Of a DNA stretch of 64,000 nucleotides, positions 24,205 to 35,855 are shown piece after piece (the stretch's first letter is position 1; every line of letters starts with the position of its first letter). Below the pieces are notes generated by a model, which did not search any database, was not told where the DNA came from, and was given only the letters and a program-made list of their open reading frames with translations. This DNA is from Polyodon spathula. Its lineage: Eukaryota > Chordata > Actinopteri > Acipenseriformes > Polyodontidae. The DNA is taken from positions 121,001-185,000 of the forward strand of contig NC_054553.1 of NCBI RefSeq assembly GCF_017654505.1. Reading direction: 5' to 3'. The position numbers were made by a program, and so were the translations under genes.

Positions 24205-26915
24205 ACTGGGGACGAATATAATATTTGTGGGTATGCACTGTATAGGAAAGACAGGCAGGACAGAAGAGGAGGAGGGATAGCGTTATACAGAAGAAACAGT
24301 CTTGAAGCCCAGGTGTTAAAGCTGGACAAAGAAAATAAAACCTAATCAATATGGGTCAGAATAACAGACAGAAATTCAAAGCGCATAATAATAGAAGCAT
24401 GCTCTAGACCGCCAGATTCAGACGGTGAGCACAATAATCTGTTATACAATGACATTAGAAATGCGTGTGGCAAAGGAGAAGCCATACTAATGGGGGATTT
24501 CAACTTCCCCCAAATAAAATGGGAAAACCCGATGGGTAGCGCGAAGGATGAAATAGAAATGGTGGAAATGACAAATGACTGCCTAACACAATTTGTCAAG
24601 GCACCGACTAAAGGGGAGGCATGCCTTGATTTAGTCTTTTCAAATAACGAAGATAGAATAACTAACAGAGGTCAGAGAACCATTGGCAAACTCAGACCAC
24701 AACATGGTCTCATTTGAAGTGTTTTTTAAAACCCCAAAAGTAATGACTAAAGCTAAGGTTTACAATTTTAGAAAAGCAAACTATGAAGGTATGAAACAAA
24801 GACTAACAGAAGTAGATTGGAGTAAAACAGAGAAAACACCCACAGAAGAAGGATGGTTGTTCTTCAAAAATGTAGTACTGGAGGTGCAAACCAATTACAT
24901 CCCTAAAGTAGACAAATCTAAATGTAAAACTAAATTGCCAAAATGGTTTAATAGATCAATTAAAAAAAAAATTCAGCGAAAAAAGGCACTTTACAGAGCA
25001 TTAAAAAAGGACCAAAAAGAAAGTACGCAGAAAGAGTACACAGAACTGCAAATGCAAGTCAAAAAGGAAGTTAGAAAGGCCAAGAGAGAAATAGAAATGA
25101 ACATTGCTAAGGGAGCTAAAACCAATTCCAAAATGTTTTTCCAATATTACAACAGCAAGCGAACATTCAAAGAGGACATTAAATGTTTAAGAGATACAAA
25201 TGGCAAAATCGTAGATGAAGAAAAAAAAATAGCAAATATATTAAATGATTACTTTTCACAAGTTTTTACAAAGGAAGATACTGACAACATGCCCCACATG
25301 TCATCCAGTTCCTATCCAGTTTTAAATAACTTTAGCATAACTGAGGCAGAAGTGTTAAAGGGACTAGGAGCTCTTAAAATAAACAAATCCCCTGGGCCGG
25401 ATGAGATCCTCCCAGTAGTACTCAAAGAAATGAAAGAAGTAATTTACAAACCGCTAACCAAGATCATGCAGCAGTCTCTTGACACAGGGGTTGTACCGAC
25501 AGACTGGAAAATTGCAAACGTAATACCGATCCACAAAAAGGGAAACAAAAACTGAACCAGGTAACTACAGACCAGTAAGCCTGACTTCTATTATATGCAA
25601 ACTTATGGAAACTATAATAAGATCCAAAATGGAAAATTACCTATATGGTAACAGGGTCCTGGGAGACAGTCAACATGGTTTTAGGAAAGGGAGATCGTGT
25701 CTAACTAACTTGCTTGATTTTTTTGAGGATGCAACATTGATAATGGATAATTGCAAAGCATATGACATGGTTTATTTAGATTTCCAGAAAGCTTTTGACA
25801 AAGTCCCGCACAAAAGATTAATTCTCAAACTGAACGCAGTTGGGATTCAAGGAAACACATGTACATGGATTAGGGAGTGGTTAACATGTAGAAAACAGAA
25901 AGTACTTATTAGAGGAAAAACCTCAGAATGGAGTGTGGTAACCAGTGGTGTACCACAGGGATCAGTATTAGGTCCTCTGCTATTCCTAATCTACATTAAT
26001 GATTTAGATTCTGGTATAGTAAGCAAACTTGTTAAATTTGCAGACGACACAAAAGTAGGAGGAGTGGCAAACACTGTTGCAGCAGCAAAGGTCATTCAAA
26101 ATGATCTAGACAAGATTCAGAACTGGGCAGACACATGGCAAATGACATTTAATAGAGAAAAGTGTAAGGTACTGCACGCAGGAAATAAAAATGTACATTA
26201 TAAATATCATATGGGAGATACTGAAATTGGAGAAGGAATCTATGAAAAAGACCTAGGAGTTTTTGTTGGCTCAGAAATGTCTTCATCTAGACAATGTGGG
26301 GAAGCTATAAAAAGGCTACCAAGATGCTCGGATACATTGTGAAAAGTGTTGAATTTAAATCAAGGGAAGTAATGTTAAAACTATACAATGCACTAGTAAG
26401 ACCTCATCTTGAATATTGTGTGCAGTTCTGGTCACCTTGCTGTAAAAAAGATATTGCTGCTGTAGAAAGAGTGCAAAGAAGAGGCACCAGAATTATTCCG
26501 GGCTTAAAAGGCATGTCATATGTAGACAGGCTAAAAGAATTGAATCTGTTCAGTCTTGAACAAAGACGACTACGTGGCGACCTAATTCAAGCATTCAAAA
26601 TTTTAAAAGGTATTGACAGTGTCGACCCAAGGGACTTTTTCAGCCTGAAAAAAGAAACAAGGACCAGGGGTCACAAATGGAGTTTAGACAAAGGGGCATT
26701 CAGAACAGAAAATAGGAGACACTTTTTTACACAGAGAATTGTGAGGGTCTGGAATCAACTCCCCAGTAATGTTGTTGAAGCTGACACCCTGGGATCCTTC
26801 AAGAAGCTGCTTGATGAGATTTTGGGATCAATAAGCTACTAACAACCAAACGAGCAAGATGGGCTGAATGGCCTCCTGTCGTTTGTAAACCTTCTTATGT
26901 TCTTATGTTCCTATG
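24205..26915 (+). mobile_element. CR1-clade LINE, longest copy (2.7 kb, 5'-truncated)
   Basis: A non-LTR retrotransposon copy running from inside the endonuclease domain to the family's 3' end. The 3' end reads CCAAACGAGCAAGATGGGC, then TGAATGGCCTCC, then two TTCTTATG-type units and TTCCTATG. The 5' boundary is estimated from where the endonuclease reading frame begins to match (GACGAATATAATATT at 24211). No 5' UTR or ORF1 is present, as is typical of truncated target-primed insertions. It shares base changes with the copy at 30698 (for example GGCACCAGAATTATT) that the copy at 59598 lacks, so those two belong to one subfamily. Confidence 0.95.
24211..26842 (+). pseudogene. CR1 ORF2: endonuclease (partial), reverse transcriptase and C-terminal region, frames broken
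   Basis: This encoded the APE-type endonuclease/reverse transcriptase that copies the LINE. The frame from 24211 reads DEYNICGYALYRKDR and RRGGGIALY, with a TAA at 24343, then MGDFNFPQIKWEN (the endonuclease GDFN motif) at 24490. It shifts near 24670-24690 to a frame with NSDHNMVSF and then NKSPGPDEI. It breaks again near 25550 after IPIHKKGNKN, continuing as PGNYRPVSLTSIICKLMET. It then has QHGFRKGRS, VYLDFQKAFDKVPHKR (RT motif A), GVPQGSVLGPLLFLIYINDL (motif B) and KFADDTK (motif C, catalytic ADD). A lost A near 26311 shifts the frame once more into the post-RT domain, which ends with VEADTLGSFKKLLDEILGS. Catalytic aspartates are intact but three frameshifts and one stop make it non-functional. 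Confidence 0.95.
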
Positions 26916-29138
26916 CTAATTATTACGTCATGCCTTAAAGGATTTATGCAAAGCAGCACTGCACATGCAAGAGAATTACAGAGAAGCCAAAACTGACTCC
27001 TAGCTTGCCACAATACAAAAGTGCTTATTTCAACAAGGCTGGGGTGTGAGTAATGCATGCAAACCCAGCATCAGTTAACATGTAATGTCATAAAAGGTTT
27101 GCAGTGTTTGGAAGCATTATATATGAATTGCAGTGAGGCATGCACTGTGTGGGTGTTGTTTCTACAGCAAAAAAGGGCAAGCAGTGTTATTATCAGCTTT
27201 TTACTCAACAGGTATGAAAAGCTAGTATATGTCTGTGCTGTATAAATTGACATATTAAACCATGCAAACACACTTCTTTTTATTGCAGTGAACTGTTGGG
27301 CTCTTTTTATGAGCTGCAGCAACTTGCTGTTACTGTTTTTACTGCCCGTGCTTTCTGAAGAAGTCAGAACAGATGCCTCTTCATACTTTAATTAATTGCA
27401 AACATTGGAATATTGGCATGAAGCCTTTAAAATTTTGTATTAATTTCAGTCCAAATGTGTTTTAATTAGATTGATGCGGGGGGTGGCTTGGTTGGCAGGC
27501 TTTGGAAATAAAACATTTCCATATTGGCCATTTTTTAATACTGCGTTCAATAATGTTTCCTGTAAGACTTCTATTTATATATACTAATTTCACAGCAGAG
27601 CTGGCAGTCAATACAAATCAACAAACCTTGATATTTTAAACACAGTTACCAGCAAGATTATCTCATTATGGACAGCAAAAATAATAAGATCAAAAGATAA
27701 TTCCTCAGGATATTGACATTTCAAACTGTTAAATCTTGATCACAGTATAAATTTGTAATTGATAAATCTGTCTTAGTCTGATATTTTCAAAGTGTGGCAA
27801 CTGTAAGCATAAATAACAATCACAGCACATATTCAAAGACAGTTACACCATTATAGACTTTCAAAATGAACAAAATGAAAGCACCAACGTTTATACTTAC
27901 TTAACTAGAGGCATAGTAAAGTGTCCAGGTTACATGTGGTGGTTTCTTCATCTGCAGATATCACAGGTTTTAAAACCGTACAACCAGGTTTCTTTTATAT
28001 GGCATTTCATTTTGGGTCGATTCGATACCCCCAGGAAATCTTATAAAATGAATTTCCTCCTATTGACTTCAATGCATTTTTTTTTTTTATTTCACAATCT
28101 GTCACTTGCGATCCCAGCCCTGGCTTCATTAAACCATTGCAAACAAACTTTTCAGCATCATGGCTTGGCTATAATTTAGCAGTCAGGACATCATAACGAA
28201 ATTAGCTCATTGTTCTAAAACTGGTGTCCATTTGCCACCATAATCATTAAAGACATCACATATTGATTTTTGTAGTGTTTATTCACCAATGTTCAATGAA
28301 TGGGTAGTGTCTGACCTCTGAACTACACTCTCATTTCAAGTTGCAAAGGTTGCTGCAAAGAGCGTCTCTACTGGCACGGCCATGCTTTACTCAGTTCCAG
28401 GATTCAGCTCCACTCTAAGCACTGAACACACTCATCCAAATGCTGAGACTTGCACGCAATACAGCCCAGACATATATTTTCTACATTTATCCATAGCTTA
28501 GTGCATTCTGCTCTCTCTCAAAGCTGGCAGTTTGTTTAAATTTCCTAAAATAATTTTTGCTCTAGTGGCACAACCAGTACATTTTTTTCCCTTTCTAGCA
28601 ATTTTAAAAATGCTAGCTCATATGGCAAGACTTGTTGTCATGTATAGTATGGGTGTTTCAAAAGCTTAGAATTTCACTTTGTAATTAGCAGATAGTGATA
28701 GCGCATGAAACCATCATTCGATAGCAGTATTAACAGGATTAGCTAGATTCTTGATTGCTGGCACTGAACAGTACACCCTCTGCCACACATTTGTATCCCT
28801 TGTCTTACTGAAGTTTCTTTGAAACATATGTGAGAAGTAGACCATATCTTGTGCCTTTCAGTTGCCTGATATAACTGTCACAACCTGCACATGTAAGTGT
28901 GTATGATTGCCTGTTACAGGGCAGGAAGAGTTGCACTATATGGAAGCAGCCAAAAGTGTTTAAATCATGATTCAGCCACAGGTTCTTGGCACATGTATAA
29001 TAATCCCTCATTGAACAATAACTCCATAGGGGCTTCCACCACAACCCTCCTCCTCTCATATCTACGTTAAGATTTACAGAACTAATTTCTAACTTAGAGC
29101 CATACCATATTAAGCAAGCGTTATCTTGCTGGTAGGTG

Positions 29139-29140
<2 letters not shown>
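26916..29140. other. No gene seen
   Basis: AT-rich sequence with a CRE-like TTACGTCA just after the CR1 tail (about 26923) and a T-tract at 28078-28089. Short open frames on both strands at 27057-27322 overlap and have no recognisable content. Confidence 0.5.

Positions 29141-29169
<29 letters not shown>
29141..29169 (+). repeat. (GT)n microsatellite
   Basis: About 14 GT dinucleotides followed by GCGTGTCTG. On the minus strand this creates an HTHTHT run inside a spurious 147-codon open frame (28805-29248). Confidence 0.97.
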
Positions 29170-29174
<5 letters not shown>

Positions 29175-30697
29175 CTGTACACCCATAACAACATGCAGTC
29201 TTTCTTGGAGGTGTCATTATATATGCATGCATGAATTGACACATTCATGTGTTGGTCTATGCTTATTGTTTATGTGACTTAATGAATCCTGCTAATAATG
29301 TTCTTTGTGGATATGCCAGTGGATTTCATACAGTTTATAGCTTCCCATTGCTTTACTATTAGATTGCAATACTGTTTGCAGATAATAGGAGACAGTCTAT
29401 GTAAATCTGTCCTTCTTTCCTTCAGGGTGGACAGCAACAAATATAGCAGATTAACACAGCCAATGAACCTTCTTGTAATTATGATCATTATCATAATTAT
29501 TAAATCAAGCTCACAGTCCATAAGGTGACCCCCACAACTCAGCAGATAACAACGAATGCTATACCTCCAATTGAAGTTCACTTTTGAATGAGGTCTATAA
29601 TTAAGAATCTCAGATTTTGCAAATTGTACTACGCACTTGGAATATAGATTCTAGTTACATAAGAAAAAGAATATCAATTGTGACTTTAATTATGTCCTCT
29701 GTGATTCTTGAATCCCTCAAAACAGAAGACCTGGCTGGGAAATAATAGGCTTAACTGGCATGAAATCTTATGTTAATACCCAAAAAGATATGGCTCAATA
29801 TATTCAAACTGGTATCTTTCTCAGCCCTCAGTTAGCCTTTTCCAAATATCATTGAAAGCAGAGATTTTAAATTTGCATGGCTTATTGACCTTTTCACACA
29901 AAAAACCGCAAATGTAAAGGGACCCCCAGAACCCCCTCATGTCAAATTCCCTTGTCGATCTGAAGCCAGTTCCAAGTGCTATTCGTCAGGTAAAATACAT
30001 GTAACATAACCTGCAGAAGATAAGATGGCATGACAATACTCTATACCCAGCATAGACAGGGAACTGTTCTATATCTATAGTAATGCAGTGGAACACATAT
30101 GCACCTCACAATAGGTTATTCTCATTGTCTAGGAGAGCTGCAGCAGATATATTCAAGTGAAATTGGAGGAGCCACTGACAAGCTGTTTTGGCAGCATTAT
30201 GGTTTGTGAATAAGCCTTGTATGGAGCTTGCAATTTTAATTCAAACGTGAAGCTCTATAAACTGTGGGGCTTCACCATGTTTTTTCCCTGTGTCCTCGGT
30301 TTGTCTACATTCTGGAAGTTTGAGATGCTCTTGAGTTTGTTGCCATGGTAACCAGCTTTTTTCACAGAGACAGGAATCAACAGGAGCAGTGTTTTTTTTT
30401 TTTTCCATTGAGTAGTAAAATAAGCGTCTTCAGTTATTACTCCTGTCTTTTTTATTATCCCTTACAAAGTGTAAACAATAAGTGACTTTTTTGGTGCTTC
30501 AATCACTAGACTTTCACACATTCTTGCAGAACATTGTCTGATGCTGCATGACAACATAGCTATTCGAGGGATGAAGGTGACAGCGACACAAATCAATAAC
30601 AGTAGACAATATATATTGGGACACAGAGTATGAACACATGTCTGCTGAAGATTAGGTAAGGGCCACATACAGATCTGCATGCTTAGTACATTTTCAT
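29170..30697. other. No gene seen; contains an X-box
   Basis: AT-rich unique-looking DNA up to the next CR1 insertion, with a T-tract at about 30391-30405. The only feature I can single out is the RFX-type palindrome at 30339-30352. Confidence 0.5.
30339..30352 (+). promoter_or_regulatory. RFX X-box (GTTGCCATGGTAAC)
   Basis: A 14-base match to the classical RFX X-box consensus GTTGCCATGGYAAC, with both half-sites present. X-boxes of this form are typical of ciliary-gene promoters and of conserved non-coding elements in vertebrates. No gene start is visible beside it. Confidence 0.5.
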
Positions 30698-31500
30698 TTG
30701 CAGACGACACAAAAGTAGGAGTGGCAAACACTGTTGCAGCAGCAAAGGTCATTCAATATGATCTAGACAAGATTCAGAACTGGGCAGACACATGGCAAAT
30801 GACATTTAATAAAGAAAAGTGTAAGGTACTGCAAGCAGGAAATAAAAATGTACATTATAAATATCATATGGGAGATACTGAAATTGGAGAAGGAATCTAT
30901 GAAAAAGACCTAGGAGTTTTTGTTGACTCAGAAATGTCTTCATCTAGACAATGTGGGGAAGCTATAAAAAAGGCTACCAAGATGCTCGGATACATTGTGA
31001 AAAGTGTTGAATTTAAATCAAGGGAAGTAATGTTAAAACTATACAATGCACTAGTAAGACCTCATCTTGAATATTGTGTGCAGTTCTGGTCACCTTGCTA
31101 TAAAAAAGATATTGCTGCTGTAGAAAGAGTGCAAAGAAGAGGCACCAGAATTATTCCGGGCTTAAAAGGCATGTCATATGCAGACAGGCTAAAAGAATTG
31201 AATCTGTTCAGTCTTGAACAAAGACGACTACGTGGCGACCTAATTCAAGCATTCAAAATTTTAAAAGGTATTGACAGTGTCGACCCAAGGGACTTTTTCA
31301 GCCTGAAAAAAGAAACAAGGACCAGGGGTCACAAATGGAGTTTAGACAAAGGGGCATTCAGAACAGAAAATAGGAGACACTTTTTTACACAGAGAATTGT
31401 GAGGGTCTGGAATCAACTCCCCAGTAATGTTGTTGAAGCTGACACCCTGGGATCCTTCAAGAAGCTGCTTGATGAGATTTTGGGATCAATAAGCTTCTAA
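30698..31500 (+). pseudogene. CR1 ORF2 C-terminal fragment, frame intact
   Basis: One open frame covers the end of the reverse transcriptase (FADDTKVGVANTVAAAK) and the whole post-RT region: WQMTFNKEKCKVLQAGNK, YIVKSVEFKSREVMLKLYNAL, RGTRIIPGLKGMSYADRLK and FFTQRIVRVWNQLPSNVVEA. It ends in GSFKKLLDEILGSISF followed by TAA. Upstream non-LINE DNA supplies an ATG at 30679 in the same frame, so a 273-codon frame exists. No promoter is apparent, and the catalytic core is incomplete because motifs A and B are missing. Confidence 0.9.
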
Positions 31501-31574
31501 CAACCAAACGAGCTAGATGGGCCGAATGGCCTCCTCTAGTTTGTAAACTTTCTTATGTTCTTATGTTCTTATAT
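30698..31574 (+). mobile_element. CR1-clade LINE, 5'-truncated copy
   Basis: The copy starts abruptly at TTTGCAGACGACAC, the codons of reverse-transcriptase motif C. It runs to the family's 3' end (CCAAACGAGCTAGATGGGCC, then ATGGCCTCCTCT, then repeated TTCTTATG). It is closely similar in sequence to the 3' 0.9 kb of the copy at 24205. It differs by a three-base loss in GTAGGAGTGGC and by an intact A-run near 30966, so this copy stays in frame. Truncation inside the RT domain means it could never have been autonomous. Confidence 0.95.
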
Positions 31575-31639
31575 TTTTCAGCCATAAGGTCATCTTCCAA
31601 TAACAAATACGAAATTCATCAATGTCTTCAACAAAAACA

Positions 31640-31708
31640 AACACACACGCCCAAACGCACACGCACACACACACGCATATGCACACACACACACGCACAC
31701 GCACACAA
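31640..31708 (+). repeat. Imperfect (CA)n microsatellite
   Basis: CA repeats interrupted by CG, CCAAACG and CATATG. It lies between the CR1 tail and the 50-bp tandem repeat. Confidence 0.93.
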
Positions 31709-31715
31709 CTGTTGC

Positions 31716-31862
31716 ATTCCTGTTGTCTTTATGTTTTTTGCAGCGTGGATGAGAAGTCTTTATCAATTCCTGTTGTCTTTGTGTTTTTTGCAGTGTGGAT
31801 GAGAAGTCTTTATCAATTCCTGTTCAGTTTTTGTGTTTTTTGCTTGCGTGTGTGAGAAGAAT
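31716..31862 (+). repeat. Tandem repeat, 50-bp unit, three copies
   Basis: ATTCCTGTTG (third copy ATTCCTGTTC) occurs at 31716, 31766 and 31816. Each unit contains TGTTTTTTGCAG (third copy TGTTTTTTGCTTG) and GGATGAGAAGTCTTTATCA. The first two units are almost identical and the third is diverged. Confidence 0.93.
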
Positions 31863-34800
31863 TTACCTCCAAAGAACCATAAGCACCTGGTCTTGAATTA
31901 AAGAAGGTTACAATACACATACCTATTTGTAATTAGCAAGCAAGTCCAGTGTTCTACAGCCTAGTTAAAATTACAAGCGAACAACAGTATAAGGATACGC
32001 TTCAGTCATCCTGTACTGAGCAATGACTATTATTTTCTTTCACTTAAAAAAGCAATTCTACTTTGCAGAAGAAATACATGTTGGGTTGTCCTGTGTCATA
32101 TACGTGCAACCTGAGTTTCTGAGTTTGCGCCTAGAAAACACGCCCACAAGATAGTCAGACAACCTGATCGAAAACCTACCTGTGTGTATTGCTGTTTATA
32201 TATCTAACCCAATAGATTCCTAGCTTGATTGCTAATTTTAGCGTTGATAATATACAGTATATAGTGTGTCTGAGGACAGAATGAACTGAAGCTGAACAGT
32301 AGGCAGGATAGGCAGAAAGCTAACAAGATCGAATAGAAAGAGTAAAAAGATTTCTACAGATCAGATAGCATGAAGATTTGTGAGATCAGCAGGACACATG
32401 CAGATGGATAAAATAATCTGGAACTGAAGCACTTCATGCTGGCCTATAGTCTTAACATTGTTATTGTCAGAAGGCTCTCACACCAAGGAGAATTATTTAA
32501 CCCACTATAACCTTTATACTAATACTGTGTCTTGAGCATTTTTTATTATTTTTATATTGGAGAAAGTGTCTGATTGGGGTTTTCTGTATCGTGTCAAAGG
32601 ACTTTAATGGATATTAGGAAACAGTCTGCAAACGAATGTTATTAACCCCTTGTGACCTGCTGCACTGAAAGCAACACCCACACTCACAGGTGCTTTAACC
32701 TACCCTCTCTTAGACTGATGTTTTATTTTTGCAGTCTGTGTGACCATTACTGAGCATTACCCTGACAGATTCTACAAACTTGCTGGACTGAATTATTGAT
32801 AAGTAAGAAACATGCTGGCCCAGCAGAAGCTCAGTCAGTTCATGCAATATTGAAAAGTCACTCAATCAGTGTTTGATTTGATATCTGGTTTCCAGTACTC
32901 TTGCATATTCATTTAATATGGTGCAGTGCTGTTAATTTCACAACACAACTGGACTGTTCATTTTGGATTATTTTTTTGTATGATTTGCATGACATTTTCT
33001 AATTTCTGGCTCCAAGCCCCTATTTCCTTATGCTACAAATAGTGGGTGCTAAATTATTACAGTAGGCAGGTGACACGGTTATTAAAAAGTTCATATGTTG
33101 CTCTGCCAGAGGCAGAGGCCTTGCTTGCAAATTGTTTTTTTTATATATAATTATGCATAACAAAGCATTCATGTAATTTGCCCGTAAGGCTATTCAAGTT
33201 CATTCCAGTGTGATACTTCTTGACAGCTCCAATTTTTTTTTTTTTTTTACAAATTTGTGAACCATGAATTGCGTTTCAGAAGCCAGAAAGCCGCAGGTTT
33301 AACAGTTGTAATTGTATCCTTTACGGGTGCGTGTTCATTCCCTTGGTAAATGTAAGGCACCTTGAGAAAAGTTCAGCTCTGCAGCAGCATACTGTTGTTG
33401 TTTAAGTTTAGATAAAAAGAATTGCTCAGAGACACAATCGACCCTTTTTATTTCAATTTATAGGAGCAAATTTGTGTAACCGTGTCGATAGATAAGCAGG
33501 AGGCTGGCAGCAATTACATTTTCAGGAAACCCTGTGCCCAGTATATATAAGGACTGGTGCTCTACTTCAGTGTACTTTATGGAGAAAGGGATTTCAAGGC
33601 TTCAGGACACTGAAGAAGACTTGCCCTAGCCTAGGTACAGCAGGCATCCCATTCCCCATAGAACACCTGCAATGAGAGTATTGATTACTACCTGCAGGTC
33701 TTACAAAATAATCCTAAATGAACCTAAGTTGGGTAGCACTGCCCTTGTTTTTAATGTACCCTAAGAACCAGCAGCAGAACCTTTAGCATGCTGTAACTTC
33801 ATCAGACTGATTTCAGTCACATTGCTAGGTAGGGTTCTATTGAAACAATGAGCTTGTCAGGTACTTTATTGCAATGCATCCCACCAGCATTCCTCTGACA
33901 ATATAAGAGGAAGAGGACTGAGATGACAGCCTTTAAGAAGTGCAGCTCAAACACAGGTGTGCATTCATCTTCCTGTCATTCTCCTTGGGAAGTGTGAGTG
34001 CTACATATAACAGCTGTTTAATCTGATAACCGTTTTAACTGTGACAGGGATTTTTAACCACATTTACACACAGCGCTACTTCTGACTTGGCTTGAGGTAT
34101 GTAGACAAACTGGTTTCTCAAGATAAATATTCCTGGGTATAGGCCACCCAAATGGCGTAGCTAAAGGGAAAAAAAAGACATATTCCCAAAACATTACCCA
34201 GTGCTAAACTTATATCAGTTTTTAATGTTACAGACCAAGCAAGAAACAAAGAAAGTTGCATGCAGGAGTTCTTAAATTGACCTCTGTGGTTATTTATTTA
34301 AAGCTTTGGAATCATCACCATTGTTTCATTTTTAGATGTTGAACATGGCAATCCATCTCAAAGATCCTTTTTAAGATGTGTGTGTGTCTCTGGCAGTTGC
34401 AATCACAGAGAACAGGATGGCATTCCATTAGGCCATCCAAGGTCACACATGTTTTTCCTTGTTTGTTTTTTCCTTTCTGAGCAGCGAGTGCATCAGTCAT
34501 GTGGGACTGGCTCCCACAGCGCAGGCAGATCAGGCTGCTCCCCACAGTGACGCTGCTCTCGTCTCACCCTGGGAGGAATAGGACATGTCTTACAGTCATT
34601 CCTCTCACAACATTTACAAAGGTTGTAAAATGAAACTGCACAGCTGAGTGGTTTTATGAGAGCTCTCCACATTAGGTTACAATATAACCACCCCATAAAG
34701 AGCGCAGGTGGCAAACACCTGGCCTGACATGAAAACACATGTATCTTTATGTGAGCTCTTTGCCTCCAGCAGCTGTGCTGTGGCCCTTAACTGGAGGCAA

Positions 34801-35719
34801 TTCTCCCTGGTCCTTCTGTTGAAAAATTACTCCATTAGGACTTATGACAATGTTATTTTGGAAGGTGGAAGTGGTTTTCAAGACTCATTTAGGGAATGAT
34901 ATACCCTATGAGTCTCAGTTTAATTATACATTACATTATTGACCCTAGTTATTCTAGACAACTCCAACACAGCGTGAATTGTTATGGAAATGTTTTTCTT
35001 TATATCTATCTATAGTTGAAGTTCTGCGTTGCCCTGCACTTGATATGAGGCAGACGAGAATAATGTTTGCAGTTGGCAGAAACCTGCTGCTTCTGAATTA
35101 TATGTTTTCAAGATGGTATATGCAGTGCATGTAGCCTTGCCTGGTCTGATGCTTTTCTGTCAGTGGTATTTCTAGGACATTTAGACAGCAGTTAGATTAA
35201 ACAGTGCACTCAACCAGCTAGATGGCTCACCATACGACAGGAACAGAGTGTAACTTTCTGAGACATATCAGACTGTCTGATTACCTCTTTGATTTTGCTT
35301 TCCCAGTGAGCTTGGAATGTTACTACTAATTCAAGCCCCCTTCAAGGCATATGGTCCATATGGTACTGTTAATATCTCAACACGCATCGCTTCTTGTCAT
35401 GGTGCACAATTAAAATAATAGCTCATGGTATGCAAATGACAGCATGAACAGCAACAGTAAAGGCCCTCTAATGATGTGTCTTTAAAGCATTTGTAAAATC
35501 CTGATTATTGTTTTGGGAGTATGAAGGGTACACTCGCTTTCTGCGAGTTGCTTGCTTTATCATAGTTTTCAGTCATAAATGATCTTCTTTTCCGTCCCTC
35601 TCAATATATCTTCTTCTCCTTTCCCTTTGGTGGTGACTTTAATTGCTTACATTTCTCAATGTATCACTGGGCTCTCCGTCATGTTACATGATACCTGTGT
35701 TCAATGAGGATATAGCTTA
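31863..35719. other. No gene seen in about 3.9 kb
   Basis: AT-rich unique-looking DNA. A T-tract lies at about 33231-33248, and a short TGTAAGGCACCTTGAG near 33350 is weakly like the 3' tail of L2-type SINEs. On the minus strand, overlapping frames at 34315-34738 include a Cys-rich stretch (SSLICLRCGSQSHMTDAL) after a good-looking splice acceptor (CCTATTCCTCCCAG). I do not recognise it as an exon. Confidence 0.45.
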
Positions 35720-35855
35720 TGCTGTGGAGGCAGGATCACTGGGGTCCTTTAAGAGACAACTTTGCTACATTCTGAGATCAATCAGCCGCTGGAAAGTGGA
35801 AGAGCTTGGATGAGTCGAATGGCCTCCTCTGGCTGGCAAATGTTCTGTACAAGTG
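35720..35855 (+). mobile_element. CR1-type 3' fragment of a different subfamily
   Basis: The plus strand reads VEAGSLGSFKRQL and then ILRSIS, matching the LINE C-terminus VEADTLGSFKKLLDEILGSIS. It is followed by GAGTCGAATGGCCTCCTCTG and GCTGGCAAATGTTCTGTA, which corresponds to the CGAATGGCCTCCTCTCGTTT plus tail region. The different last 25 bases and the changes throughout mark it as a separate, older subfamily. Confidence 0.8.

Noticed and set aside
28805..29248. 147-codon minus frame with an HTHTHT run
   Set aside because: Created partly by the GT microsatellite at 29141; the rest is unrecognisable.
30679..31500. Host gene of 273 codons
   Set aside because: It is a truncated CR1 ORF2; the first few codons are flanking DNA in frame by chance.
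33270..33380. SINE or L2 tail (TGTAAGGCACCTTGAG)
   Set aside because: Only a short weak resemblance, with no promoter boxes or second copy.
34315..34738. Cys-rich exon on the minus strand
   Set aside because: A good acceptor-like site precedes it, but no downstream donor or known domain supports an exon.
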